64,000 nucleotides of DNA from Pedosphaera sp. GTDB lineage: Bacteria > Verrucomicrobiota > Verrucomicrobiia > Limisphaerales > UBA9464. Shown piece by piece: positions 1 to 8,708 of the stretch. The translations under genes and the position numbers were made by a program. Positions within the stretch are counted from its first letter, which is position 1, and every line of letters begins with the position of its first letter. Under the pieces are notes generated by a model, which had not been told where the DNA came from, did not search any database, and saw only the letters and a list, made by a program, of their open reading frames with translations. Location: positions 1 through 64,000 of the forward strand of contig SIBK01000011.1 of the NCBI GenBank assembly GCA_009695205.1. Direction: 5' to 3'.

Positions 1-123
1 TGCGTTGAGCCTGCCGGATTTTCCTCCCAATACCGAACATCAACATCGTCCGGTTCATGATGGCCAAGCGCCGAGCGTTAAAGGCAATTGACCGCTCTCA
101 ATAACATTTCCATTTGGCCACCA

Positions 124-145
124 TAAACGGGTCGTAAACGGGTCG
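124..145. repeat. 11-bp perfect tandem duplication (taaacgggtcg x2)
   Basis: Direct reading: taaacgggtcg|taaacgggtcg immediately upstream of the 36-bp repeat. Confidence 0.9.
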
Positions 146-149
146 CTTC

Positions 150-185
150 TAATCGCGGAGCGTCAAAAACCGATGTCCTATCAAT
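150..185. repeat. 36-bp direct repeat, copy 1 (taatcgcggagcgtcaaaaaccgatgtcctatcaat)
   Basis: 35/36 identical to 2321-2356; contains the putative RBS and ATG of the serine hydrolase. Confidence 0.9.
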
Positions 186-1663
186 ATATTCAGCTTCCTT
201 TCAGAAGATTTCCCCGTCGCGCAGGCTTGGCTGCGCTCCTCGCCCTGTCCGCACTCTCACTGCCCGCCCAGTCGACACCCGCCAAGGCCAGCGCGGCGAG
301 TGTCGCCAGCGACGCGGACGTGCTTGGCGCGGAACGCCTGTTTTCGGCTTGGATGGAAGGGCAGATTGCGTATCGGGGGCTGCCCGGCACCGCCGTGGGG
401 GTAGTCAAGGATCAGGAACTGATCTGGTCCAAAGGCTTCGGCTTTGCGGACGTGCAGGCCAAGTTGCCGATGACGGCCACCACCAAGTTCCGCGTGGCAT
501 CCAACAGCAAGCTGTTCGCGGCCATCGCGATCATGCAACTGCGCGAGGACGGCAAGGTCGGCCTGGACGATCCGGTGGTGAAGCACCTGCCGTGGTTCAA
601 GGCCAAGCCCGCCGGGGATGACGATGGTCCGATCACTATTGAACAGCTGCTGTCACACAGCTCGGGGCTGCAGCGCGAGGCAGGAGATCACTGGTCCTCG
701 TTCCAGTTCCCGACCCGCGAGGAGATCCAGCGGCTGTACTCCGACCGCCAGGCGGCGTTCGCTCCTTCCGTCCGGTGGAAGTATTCCAACCTCGCCTATG
801 CTATCGCCGGTCTCGTCGTCGAGCAGGCGAGCGGGCAGCGGTGGGCCGACTATGTGGAGCAGCACATCTTCAAGCCTCTGCACATGCAGAACTCCAGCGT
901 GGACCAAAACGTCCCCGGGCTGGCCGTTCCCTACGGCCGTCGCATGCCGGACGGGACGCGCGAGAAGCTGCCCTTCGTGGACGCACGCGGCTTGGCGGCG
1001 GCCGCGGGAGTCACCTCCACTGTCGAGGACTTGGCGAAGTTCATCTCGGCGCAGTTCCGCCGTGGCCCGCGGGGACCTGGGCAAATCGTCAGCAGTGGCT
1101 CTTGGCGCGAGATGCTGCGGGTGCGCTCGGTGGAGGAGAACTGGAAGTGGGGGAGCGGCCTGGGATTCGACGTGGAGCGCGTCAAAGATCGCACCTATAT
1201 CGGGCACGGAGGCGGCTACCCCGGCAATACGACCCAGACCCTCATCCAGCTCGACGATAAGGTGGGCGTCATCGTCCTCACGAACACCGACGACTCGAAC
1301 CCGGACGACATCGCCAATAAGTTGATGAACACCGTGGGCCAGGCGATCGCGAAAGCCGCCGCGGCCAAGCCTGCGACCGTGGCCTGGGACCCGGCTTGGG
1401 AGCGTTTTGCGGGCCTCTACCGAGGGCGATACAAGGACCAGCAGGTCGTGCTCCTCAACAAGAAACTGGTCATCATCGAGCCCAACAAGCCTAACTTGGA
1501 TCCATCCACCACGCTCGAACCGCTCGGCGGCGGGCGCTTCCGTTTTACGGCGGCCACCGGCGGAGGCGAGGTGGGCGAGGTCGTGCGATTCGTCGAGGAA
1601 CCCGGCCACCCGATGCGGATGTTCTGCGGAGACTCGTGGGTGGATCGGATCTCAGCCCCTTGA
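173..1663 (+). CDS. Serine hydrolase, beta-lactamase class C / penicillin-binding-like family, secreted
   Basis: 496-aa ORF; SNSK (SxxK), YSN and HGGGYPGN motifs; N-terminal signal-like segment. Confidence 0.9.
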   Translation: MSYQYIQLPFRRFPRRAGLAALLALSALSLPAQSTPAKASAASVASDADVLGAERLFSAWMEGQIAYRGLPGTAVGVVKDQELIWSKGFGFADVQAKLPMTATTKFRVASNSKLFAAIAIMQLREDGKVGLDDPVVKHLPWFKAKPAGDDDGPITIEQLLSHSSGLQREAGDHWSSFQFPTREEIQRLYSDRQAAFAPSVRWKYSNLAYAIAGLVVEQASGQRWADYVEQHIFKPLHMQNSSVDQNVPGLAVPYGRRMPDGTREKLPFVDARGLAAAAGVTSTVEDLAKFISAQFRRGPRGPGQIVSSGSWREMLRVRSVEENWKWGSGLGFDVERVKDRTYIGHGGGYPGNTTQTLIQLDDKVGVIVLTNTDDSNPDDIANKLMNTVGQAIAKAAAAKPATVAWDPAWERFAGLYRGRYKDQQVVLLNKKLVIIEPNKPNLDPSTTLEPLGGGRFRFTAATGGGEVGEVVRFVEEPGHPMRMFCGDSWVDRISAP

Positions 1664-1861
1664 GCGCAACACGATTGAGCAGGCTGTCAGTCAGTGGGCC
1701 CACTTACCTTCCGCGTCAAAAAAGCAAATCCCTGTTGATCGTTAACTATATCGGTCAGAGTTCACGCTCAAAGAAAGAAGGCGCCAGCGTTTAACCAGCA
1801 AAAGGCCACTGGCCAAGGAGACTCCCTAAACAGAGCGTGGTTTGTGTTTTATTGTGGCTTA

Positions 1862-1944
1862 CCACATTCCACATTTGCCCCTTGGAATGTGGCATTTGTG
1901 GTTGTGGCGGTAGTAAAGATATGTTGATCCCACATTCCACATTT
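1862..1944. repeat. Inverted/direct repeat cluster built on ccacattcca
   Basis: ccacattcca (1862-1871) and tggaatgtgg (1883-1892) form a perfect 10-bp inverted repeat; ccacattccacattt recurs at 1930-1944. Confidence 0.75.
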
Positions 1945-2031
1945 CCACTTATATGACAAGGGGATGTGTGGGATAACATTTGGTGAATGAAGTCATTGAC
2001 GTTTCCCTTGTTGAGTAAAAAGAAACCACGC

Positions 2032-2320
2032 TCACTTCTTTCCCTTTTTTCGGGGGTGTTTCCCCTTGCCTTTACGGATTGCCTTTTCTTCGGTCACTAG
2101 CGGGTCGTGTTGACTAGTAGGCTCGACAATTATCGGAAGGCTTGGATCTCGCGGCACGTCATATGTTCCGCGTCCAGTCCGAATAATCACCTTTCGTTCT
2201 AGCGCATCGGCTAGAGCATTCTCCACCGTTCGATAACCGGCTTTGCCTTCGAGTACGCGGAAGATAGCCCCTGATGATTTTGCGCCAGATTTGAATACGC
2301 TAACCAGGTCTTCGAGGGTT
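2032..2320 (-). pseudogene. C-terminal fragment of a winged-helix-like, possibly plasmid/phage-type protein, truncated at the 36-bp repeat
   Basis: Open frame TLEDLVSVFKSGAKSSGAIFRVLEGKAGYRTVENALADALERKVIIRTGRGTYDVP...KGKGKHPRKKGKK begins directly at the repeat with no start codon. Confidence 0.4.
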
Positions 2321-2356
2321 TAATCGCGGAGCGTCAACAACCGATGTCCTATCAAT
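2321..2356. repeat. 36-bp direct repeat, copy 2
   Basis: 35/36 identical to 150-185. Confidence 0.9.
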
Positions 2357-2554
2357 GCCAAGCACGCCATTGCTCACAATAAAATCATGGTGATCGACGG
2401 TGAAACGATTTTGACCGGCTCCTTCAATTTCTCCAAGGCCGCAGAGGAAAAGAACGCGGAAAATCTGTTGGTGATTCGGGACGCGGAATTGGCGAAGCAA
2501 TATACGGCCAACTGGCGGCAGCATGAGAAGCACGCCGAGGCGTATCGGCGGTGA
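2324..2554 (+). pseudogene. Phospholipase D-like (HKD) nuclease, C-terminal fragment
   Basis: Startless frame reads AKHAIAHNKIMVIDGETILTGSFNFSKAAEEKNAENLLVIRDAELAKQYTANWRQHEKHAEAYRR*; HxKxxxxD motif and GSFNFSxAAExxNAEN. Confidence 0.8.
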
Positions 2555-2994
2555 ATCTGTCCACAACAGACTTGCACCTTTTGCGAGCGGCTGAGGGCTG
2601 GATTGAGCTTGGCGACTGGCAATCAGCCAATGAGGAGTTGGAGAACATCACGCCGACACTCCGCGCCCACCCCGATGTTTTGAAGATGCGGGTGGCCGTT
2701 TATATGGCGGCGAAACATTGGGAACTGACCTTGGCCGTTGCGGAAAAGTTGGTGGAACTGTTGCCGGGCGATCTCAACGGCTGGATTCACCGCTCGTTCG
2801 CGTTGCACGAATTCAAGCGCACCGCCGAGGCTGGGCGCGTGATCTATGATGCCACCTGGCGCGCGGGCTACGTGAAGCCCTTCGTCCATGCTAAGGAGCA
2901 GGCTACGTTTTTCGGGCTTCCCGCCTGGGTGGTGGAGGCCCTCACGACCGGCTTCATGGAGCTCGTGGACGATTCGAAACCTGCGGCACCGTGA
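2551..2994 (+). CDS. TPR-like small protein, GTG start overlapping the PLD stop
   Basis: 147 aa; helical-pair pattern (LRAAEGWIELGDWQSANEELENI...HPDVLKMRVAVYMAAKHWELTLAVAEKLVELLP). Confidence 0.6.
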   Translation: MNLSTTDLHLLRAAEGWIELGDWQSANEELENITPTLRAHPDVLKMRVAVYMAAKHWELTLAVAEKLVELLPGDLNGWIHRSFALHEFKRTAEAGRVIYDATWRAGYVKPFVHAKEQATFFGLPAWVVEALTTGFMELVDDSKPAAP

Positions 2995-3225
2995 AACCGA
3001 CCGGCTGCCTAGAGTTCGCCCCGGCTCGCAGGTGAAGCGCCGGTCAGGTGAAGAGGTATCAGCAGGAGCCACCATTCCCCCGTCGAGTACCCCGGTGCCG
3101 GGATCCGGGCGAAGGGGACAAGTCCTTGGAGCATCCCCACCGGATACTCGGGGGAAGCTGGGAAAGCAACGGCCATGACGCCCCGCAATGCGGCGATGGA
3201 ATCCACACGGAAGAGAGCGTTTCAA

Positions 3226-3249
3226 AATTGCGCCACTAATTGCGCCACT
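3226..3249. repeat. 12-bp perfect tandem duplication (aattgcgccact x2)
   Basis: Direct reading. Confidence 0.9.
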
Positions 3250-3299
3250 GTTTCCATTTTGACCTCCGAGACGGATTGGCGGACTAGAAGTGCACTTCA

Positions 3300-6200
3300 C
3301 TCAATAAACACAGGGGTCTAATCGACTTTATACGCAACGCTTTGAAACCCATAGAAAAGGGGCGAAAATGGAATTCAAGATCCCGTGTTTCCTGCCCCCG
3401 GAGCACCGTGAAGTGGGCGGGCCCACCCGGGTCCATTGGCATCGGGGCAGCCTGGATTCCGCGCTCGGAGGTACGCTCGATCGCGTAAACAAATTCGCCC
3501 GGGATTTGAGCACGGACGCGGTAAGCCGCGGTGGCAATTCGCCAAAACGGAACTCACGCTTGTCATCAGTGAGGACCGCGGCCTTGAAAGGCTTGGCCAG
3601 TGGAAAGGGTGAGGGTGCAAAACCCTCGAGCTGCCAATTCAACATCACGTAGTAAATTGGCGTGCGCCGGAGGGCATCGATCTTCACGCGATGCTCTCCT
3701 GCCTCCAGGGTCACCGTTTCCCCCTTCTGGGAGCCAGAGCCGATCACGCCGAGGTCGATAGCGGTCTTGCCATCGATCAACAGTCGCACCCCGGGGCCCG
3801 CGATGAGCTCGAAATCAATTCGCAGGGACTGGTCCAGGGTAAACGTACCGGTCCAACGCCCGTAAAAGAACTCGTTCTCGCCCACGCCCTTGAAGGGCAA
3901 CCAGCCTCGGCCCTTGGGGAATTGAATCTTTGAGACGCGATTCGTCGCATCGGGCACGGCACCGTCGGCCAAATCAGGAAATCGCTCGGGGCGCGATTTC
4001 AGCCGGAAGTATTCGCCCAGCAAGCCATTGGTCATGAGCTCGAGCGGCGGCCTTTGGGAAAGCGCCTGGACGACCACCGCGCGCAGCGGCGTTTGGTCAA
4101 AAGCCACCACACTGCCGGAGAGGCTCGCAAACTCGCGCAGTTTCAAATCGAGCCGGGATTCGCCCGGTTTGAAGACGCGATTAGTGAGAAACAGACCCAG
4201 GCTGCGTCGCTCGGGAGTGAAGGATTTGGCCGACACGGACACCGGCCGGTCGGTCGGTTGCAGCAACATCCGAAACTCACTCCGATCGTTCACCGATGCC
4301 TCCTTCGCCGGTTGGCCTTCCGGTTCGAATCGAACCATCGCTTCCGTGAGCAATTCCCCCTTGGAGTCTGTGACCCGGCCGACGATGAGCGTCGGGTTGC
4401 CCAATTCCTCGGCGGACGGAATCGCCGCCGGGGCGAGGCGAGCGTTAAACCTGAGTTGGGCGTCAAAATGGTTTGGGGTGGCGTCGCGTCCTGGCCGGGC
4501 GGGGTCATCGAAATTCCACAACCCCGCCAGGCCGTCCTCCTGGCCGGTCAGCCGTTGAAATAGATCTTCACCCCGCCCTTGCCCGTCACAACCGCGATGT
4601 GACACCAGCGATTGGTTTGGATGACACCGGGGGCGACGACGTCTTGATTCCTGCCTCCGGGGGTCCAGAGCTCAAATGCAAGGTCCGAGGTGGTCTCGCG
4701 GTTCCCAATCAGCAGCGCCTGCGACTGTTTGCCAAAATCAAAAAAAACGCATCCAACTGCCGATCCTGTCGCAACGTGCCCACCCCTCGATGGTGGCCTC
4801 CTCGAGATCGTTGAAAAGGTTGCCGGGGAGTTCCACATAACTCTCGCCGCCGTCAAGTTGAAGCGCTTGGTTGACGGAAGCTTGAGTGCTGGCGGAGGTT
4901 GGCTCGGGCAAGGCAATGTCCGCCCGATTCGGCGGCGTCCGCTCGGCGAGGGTGATCGTCCGGCCCGCCCCGAAATAAACCGGGCCACCGGGGCCAGCGG
5001 CCCGAACCCGGTATTGACCCGGTGCGACATTCTTGAAGCGATACTCGCCCCGGGCGTTGCTCAGGGTCGTGGCGACGACGTTGGTTTGTGGGAGCCTCTC
5101 GAGTTGCACCTTGACCCCGGCGCGGGGCTTATAGTCTGCGGAAAGGACGCTGCCGAACACGCTGGGCATCTCGTAGAGCGTGAAATCCAGCGTCCTGCTG
5201 CCACCGCCCGAAAGGTTGAGCCCGTTGGTCTCGTAGGCGAGGTTCTCCTTGGTGACGCGGATGTCATAGGACTGCCCGGCTAGCTTGGACCATTGCATCC
5301 GGTATTCGCCCGCGATGTTTGACCGTGCCTTCCCGACCTCCATTCCATCCTGGAGCGTCACTATGTCGGCGTTGCGCAGCGGTTGGCCCTCGGCATCGAG
5401 CACCCGTCCCGTGACTACGACCGGGAAGCTGAATCCGAGCGCGCTCGGCCGGCGTGCCGTCACGATTTTCGCGTTCTCCTTCAAGGCCCCGTGATGCCGC
5501 CCCGGCGATGCATCATTGGCTGTGTTGTCATTGAAGTTCCAATGGCCCACCAATCCCGGCTCGTTTCCCTGCAGGGTCTTGAACATGTTTTCCTGAACTT
5601 TCCGCTCGCTTCGCTGCGCGCGCCAAATTCGGAATTCGTCGATCTGGCCCTACATTGGCGGGTCTAACTCGTTCGGCGTAACGGTCTTGCCCACGCGATT
5701 GAGATCGCCGTTCTTGAGGGCGGCAAAACTGCCGGTGTAGTCGTTTGTGCCGACCGTGACACCGTTCAGAAGGAGCCGCATTCCGCCCTTGCCGGAGACG
5801 GCGGCCACGTGCACCCATTCGCGGGCTCGGAGGACACCGGGAGTGACGATTTGATGGAACCCTTGCGCCGCGTCCGAGATGATGAACCAAAGGCTCGTAT
5901 CGCCCTGGGTGGCGATGCTCAGGTCGTGCGTGGCGGCCCCATAGGTGAAGAGCCGGTTCCATCCGGTCCCGCCGAGGCGATCCCATTTCACCCACGCCTC
6001 CACCGTGGCCTCCTCCAGCCCGTTGAAAATTGCGGGCGGCAATTCCACAAAACCCGTCGTGCCGTCGAGTTGAAGCACCTTTTCCTGCAGTTCCTCAACC
6101 GCGCGGATGGAAATCTGTTCGTTTACGACCCGGGCGTTGCCCATCATTTTTCCGTCGTGACCGTGTCCCGTCGCGTCGCGCCCGGGTTGGGCCGCATCGA

Positions 6201-6855
6201 TGAAATTATAGAGGGCCAGCAACCCGGGTTCCTTGCCGGTCAACTTGGCGGCAAGGTTCATTCGAACCTGCGCTTCGGTTCGCGCCGCGCTCCAGATGCG
6301 CACTTCCGCCATCCGGCCGCGAAAATCTGCGTCCGCTAACTGCGTCCGAAAATTGGAGTGGCCGAGGAAATTCTCTTTTCCCTGCGTGCTGTCGACCTGG
6401 TTGGCCTCGGGAACCGTCATCAGCAGGGTTCCGTTGACCATGAGCTGGAGCCCGGCGGCAGAACGCACGGCGGCGATATGAAACCACTGATTTGGGAGCA
6501 AGATGCCGGGCAAGGAGACAGCCTCGTAGATGTTGCCCTTGGGCGACTCGAACCAGAGGGTGGACGTCGTGCTCCGATTCTGCACGTTGATCAGGAAGGG
6601 GCCCGCGCCGAAATCGAAGAAGCGCGAGGCGTTCTGGAAACTCGCCCAGTTCAGCCAGCCTTCGACGGTGACCTCATTGACGTTCGCGAGCAGGTTCGCG
6701 GGCAACTCGACGTAGCTGCCGTCGCCGTCGAGTTGAAGTGCACGGTGGGTCGTCAAACCCGCCGGCTGGGCGTTGAGCATTCATGCTTGAACTAGCAATG
6801 CGGCTAGGAGGAATCCGGCGCCGAAGAACCGCTGGCAATGCCTTGAACGCAGCAG
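3300..6855 (-). pseudogene. Secreted multidomain protein (LamG x3, carboxypeptidase-regulatory-like, PA14), multiply disrupted
   Basis: ORFs 6780-5650, 5586-4738, 5030-4548, 4605-3328 join into one reading: LamG (YVELPANLL..NEVTVEGWLNW), CarboxypepD_reg (GEYRFKNVAPGQYRVRA), PA14 (GLLGEYF..RIDFELIAGPGVRLLIDGK). Lesions: TGA 6781-6783, TAG 5650-5652, A8 slip near 4740, deletion near 4552, frameshift near 3535. Confidence 0.85.
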
Positions 6856-7058
6856 GGTGACGCCATTCGGGTTGCCCGCCAGAGGGTCGTGCGCGGGTGG
6901 GGCCTTCGTCGGTGGTGGCTTCATCGACGGCACAACTAAAAAGGTGTTGCCTAGAATCTAAGGCCAAACGCCCCGCGTTTGCCAGCATCGCTTTGCATAG
7001 CGGATTCGACTTGCGTCCGCGGTGCGGCAGTTGGAGCCTGCCACAACACTCCCCGCCC

Positions 7059-8531
7059 ATGAAGCCCACCTCTTTCTCTCGACGGGAAATGTTTCAACTT
7101 TCCGCCGTCGCGCTGGCCACCGGAGCGACGCAACCCCATGGAGCCTCCGTCCCGAAGAAACGGGTTGTGATCATCGGCGGCGGGATCGGCGGATTAAGTT
7201 GTGCGTTTGATCTGCGGGAGCGCGGACATGACGTGACGGTTTTGGAGGCCTCGAGACGCACCGGCGGGCACGTGAAGACCATCTACGATCCCTTGCCGGA
7301 CGGACTTTATGCCGATGTGGGCGCCGAGCAATTCACCGATCCCGGCTACGATACCTACCGCGAATGGGTGCGGAAATTTGACCTGCCGGTGCTCGATTAT
7401 GCGCGTCGTCGGAAAATGTATGCCAACATCCGGGGCAAGTGGCGCACTGAAGAGGAACTGGCGGAGGCAAAGACCCAGCGCGAGTTCGGTTTCAACGAAC
7501 GCGAGGTCGCCTTCATGCAGGCGCATGGCTGGCGGGAGATGTCCCGACTCTTCTTTGGTCCAATGACGAAGCTGCTTACCGACGAATACCAGCCGTTCGG
7601 GGTGGGTTTGGATGAACTCGACCACGTGGTCCTCGGCAACTGGCTGGTGGAACAGGGTGCGTCGGAGACGGCCCGCAGTTTCTGCGGCGGCTCACGTCTC
7701 GCCACGAAGGATCAGCCCGCTTCCGAGAGCGATACCTCCGCATTGTATCGCATCTGGCAGGAGTCTATTGTGATCCTCCGCGGACTGCCGTCGTTCAAAC
7801 GTGAAGTTTTTCGGCTCAAAGGCGGCAACCAGCAGCTGCCCGACACCTTTGCGAGGCTGCTCGGTGACCGCGTACGCAAAAATTGCCCAGTCACATCGCT
7901 GGAGCACGGCGCACAGGGGGTCAGGCTTACCTTCAAAGAAGGCCTGGATGACACGGAGCAGACTTTGAAGGCCGACTACGCCGTACTGTGTGTATCGCCC
8001 CTGGTTCTGTCCCGCATCAAGATCTCGCCCGCCTGGTCGGCGGCGAAGAATTTCTCGCTGCAGCACACGCCGATGGGCATGCAATCGAGAGTGGTGCTTC
8101 AGGCCAAGACACGCTTCTGGGAGGGTGACAACTTGCCCAGCATCAACCTTGAAACTGGCAACTCCGCCATGGGGCACGTCTATGAATGCGCGCATGAAGT
8201 GCCCGGGGACAGTTGCGTACTCATGGGGAGCGGTCCACCCGCCCAAACCGCCCCCGAGGCGCTGGCGGCATTTCGCAAGTTTTACCCTGGCAGAAACCAG
8301 GACACCATTGAGCAAGCGATCGTTTATCAGTGGTGGAAGGAAGAACCGTACGCCGTCGGCTGCGAACGCCATCCGTTTCCGCTGGGGAAGCTCGCCCAAG
8401 TCTGGCCGCACATCCTGCAGCCGGTCGGGCGTGTGCACTTTGCGGGAGCTGCGTATGACAACCTCCCCTGGGGACAGGACGCCGCCACTCGCTCCGCCCG
8501 TCGTGTCGCGAATGCGATCGATGCAGCGTAA
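7059..8531 (+). CDS. FAD-dependent amine oxidase/phytoene desaturase-like oxidoreductase with Tat-like signal
   Basis: KRVVIIGGGIGGLSCAFDLRERGHDVTVLEAS dinucleotide fold; FAGAAYDNLPWGQDAATRSARRVANAI C-terminal motif; MKPTSFSRREMF N-terminus. Confidence 0.88.
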   Translation: MKPTSFSRREMFQLSAVALATGATQPHGASVPKKRVVIIGGGIGGLSCAFDLRERGHDVTVLEASRRTGGHVKTIYDPLPDGLYADVGAEQFTDPGYDTYREWVRKFDLPVLDYARRRKMYANIRGKWRTEEELAEAKTQREFGFNEREVAFMQAHGWREMSRLFFGPMTKLLTDEYQPFGVGLDELDHVVLGNWLVEQGASETARSFCGGSRLATKDQPASESDTSALYRIWQESIVILRGLPSFKREVFRLKGGNQQLPDTFARLLGDRVRKNCPVTSLEHGAQGVRLTFKEGLDDTEQTLKADYAVLCVSPLVLSRIKISPAWSAAKNFSLQHTPMGMQSRVVLQAKTRFWEGDNLPSINLETGNSAMGHVYECAHEVPGDSCVLMGSGPPAQTAPEALAAFRKFYPGRNQDTIEQAIVYQWWKEEPYAVGCERHPFPLGKLAQVWPHILQPVGRVHFAGAAYDNLPWGQDAATRSARRVANAIDAA

Positions 8532-8708
8532 ACATCTCGCGCTCTGGTTACCTTCGGGTCCTGATCATCGTCGCGCTGTTGGCGTTGGGAGTGAGGGTTG
8601 TCATGCGAAGAAAAGAAAAGGGACAGGTTCAATATCCTATCAACGGACCCTACCGGCAAGGTAATGCGGTCCTCGGACATCCCCTGAAGCGGACTTGTCG
8701 TGGTGATT

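Noticed and set aside
653-1609. 318-aa minus-strand ORF opposite the serine hydrolase
   Set aside because: Antisense shadow of a high-GC coding gene; no recognisable motifs.
3300-3420. Possible tRNA or tmRNA-like integration site near the gcgccact repeats
   Set aside because: No cloverleaf could be drawn; part of this stretch is the 3' remnant of the PA14 pseudogene.
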